From contig JAJEFJ010000029.1 of the NCBI GenBank assembly GCA_022820485.1, forward strand, positions 1-32,754: a stretch of DNA of 32,754 nt, given 5' to 3'. The stretch is from Candidatus Latescibacterota bacterium (lineage in GTDB: Bacteria > Latescibacterota > UBA2968 > UBA8231). Shown here one piece after another: positions 31,981 to 32,754 of the stretch (positions are counted from its first letter, which is position 1; the number at the start of each line of letters is the position of its first letter). The translations under genes and the position numbers were made by a program. The notes under the pieces were generated by a model. That model did not search any database, had not been told where the DNA came from, and saw only the letters and a list, made by a program, of their open reading frames with translations.

Positions 31981-32754
31981 ATGGCCGAATTCGATACCAT
32001 CGCCAAACATCTCATCCACACCTACCCCCACGACTTCGCCCGCTTCGCCCTTCAACACGACGACATCGAGGTACTCGACGTGATCGACACCGAGCAACCC
32101 ACCGTCGAAGCCCATCGCACTGACAGCCTCATCCGCGTGCGCGTCGGCGACGAGGAGGCGTTGGTCCATCACGAATTTCAAACCACCGACAGCAAACCAC
32201 CCATGCCGCAGCGCATGGTCGGCTATATCGGACGCGGCATTGAGCAGTACGGCCTGCCGATCTATTCCAATGTCATCTATCTGCGTCCCGACGCCGGCCC
32301 CACTGATCCGGGGTACTATCTCCAAGAGCGGCACGGCTACCACGTTTTGGTACAATACAAGGTGATTAGGCTGAGTGAACTGGAAGGTCAACTCATCCTC
32401 GACCGCGGCCTTCTGGGCTTGCTGCCATTTGCGCCGTTGATGCAGCGGCCGGCGGATGTGGATGCCGAAGCGTGGCTGCGCCAGTGTATCCACCGGGCGC
32501 AAGAGATGCAGATAGACGAGATCGTCAAGGCCAATTACTTGGCCGATCTTGCCATTTTGAGCGGATTAGTGTATAAATCAGAAACGATTATGACCATCAT
32601 CTCGGAGGCGACCATGTACGAATCGTCGGTAGTGCGGTATTTCACGGAAAAGGGCATCAAACAAGGCATCGAGCAAGGCATTGAGCAAGGCATTGAGCAA
32701 GGCATCGAGCGAGGAGGCCGAGAACGCGCCATTGAAGATCTGCTCGACGTGCTG
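31981..32754 (+). CDS. Rpn family recombination-promoting nuclease/putative transposase (3' end missing)
   Basis: 258 codons are open to the right edge of the window, so the C-terminus is cut off. The PD-(D/E)xK-type active site can be read as AHRTDSLIRVRV followed by GDEEALVHHEFQTT, with Asp and Glu-x-Gln in the expected order, then MPQRMVGYIGRG. The distal part contains tandem GIEQG pentads, typical of the Rpn and related DUF4351-like families. RpnA-type proteins nick DNA and promote RecA-independent recombination. The ATG at 31981 has AAGG eight bases before it. A hairpin lies directly upstream. No transposon ends were found. Confidence 0.85.
   Translation, partial: MAEFDTIAKHLIHTYPHDFARFALQHDDIEVLDVIDTEQPTVEAHRTDSLIRVRVGDEEALVHHEFQTTDSKPPMPQRMVGYIGRGIEQYGLPIYSNVIYLRPDAGPTDPGYYLQERHGYHVLVQYKVIRLSELEGQLILDRGLLGLLPFAPLMQRPADVDAEAWLRQCIHRAQEMQIDEIVKANYLADLAILSGLVYKSETIMTIISEATMYESSVVRYFTEKGIKQGIEQGIEQGIEQGIERGGRERAIEDLLDVL
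32653..32712 (+). repeat. 12-bp tandem repeat encoding GI(E/K)QG
   Basis: Five consecutive 12-bp units of the GGCATNGAGCAA type run from 32653 to 32712, coding repeated Gly-Ile-Glu-Gln within the Rpn-family protein. Such repeats vary in number by slippage; they are coding and not CRISPR-like. Confidence 0.9.

Noticed and set aside
32653..32712. CRISPR-like array
   Set aside because: The 12-bp repeats have no spacers and are in frame within the Rpn-family gene.

Overview
The window is about 32.7 kb of GC-rich (visibly around 60 %) bacterial chromosome from a Gram-negative (diderm) organism: it carries a tripartite-type RND efflux operon, two probable lipoproteins, a Tat-like signal and several Sec signal peptides. 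Many genes are of the kind that environmental, uncultured lineages such as Poribacteria or Latescibacterota carry in many copies (Gfo/Idh/MocA oxidoreductases, an enolase-superfamily enzyme beside a mannonate dehydratase, a phytanoyl-CoA-dioxygenase-like protein fused to HEAT repeats). Short dispersed palindromic repeats of the type common in such genomes are also present. The phylum is an inference from content only. No rRNA, tRNA, CRISPR array, integrase or phage gene was seen.

Layout. (1) 157-3110, minus strand: a lipoprotein with a bifunctional-nuclease (DUF151) domain, two Gfo/Idh/MocA oxidoreductases and a YgiT-type zinc-finger protein. A good promoter lies at 3153-3181. (2) 3330-11197, plus: an operator-like palindrome and near-consensus promoter, a 12-codon leader ORF overlapping the adaptor start, an RND adaptor and two RND permeases; no outer-membrane channel gene. 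(3) 11211-14253, plus: a long inverted-repeat leader, then an ABC exporter with an unusual N-terminal extension and a zinc ribbon, followed 4 nt later by a DUF1854 protein. (4) 14385-16632: mannonate dehydratase and an enolase-superfamily enzyme, a sugar-acid catabolic pair. (5) 16769-20613: a secreted LamG/esterase fusion, a small secretion-ATPase-like P-loop protein, a Tat-type dienelactone hydrolase and a membrane protein. (6) 20617-22389: a secreted helix-hairpin-helix protein with a perfect 108-bp internal duplication, a DUF4258 toxin-like gene with a small unknown partner, and a TetR regulator. (7) 22501-23367, minus: two small genes that look like a conserved two-gene unit of unknown function, separated by a MITE-like repeat. 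(8) 23578-29785, minus: an NAD-salvage operon (nicotinamidase, nicotinate phosphoribosyltransferase, aminotransferase, NAD+ synthase) ending in the dioxygenase-HEAT fusion, with two TGATG stop/start overlaps; upstream, after a repeat hairpin, lies a divergent HisI-like gene (29891-30316). (9) 30408-end, plus: a hydroxyacid-oxoacid transhydrogenase-type iron alcohol dehydrogenase and a truncated Rpn-family nuclease gene running off the window.

The strongest candidates for something undescribed are: the structured leader before the ABC/DUF1854 pair; the small two-gene unit at 22501-23367 with its repeat element; the DUF4258/75-residue module with an inverted repeat over its ribosome binding site; and the leader-ORF/palindrome control region of the efflux operon. 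All functional statements come from reading motifs by eye; no database search was run.
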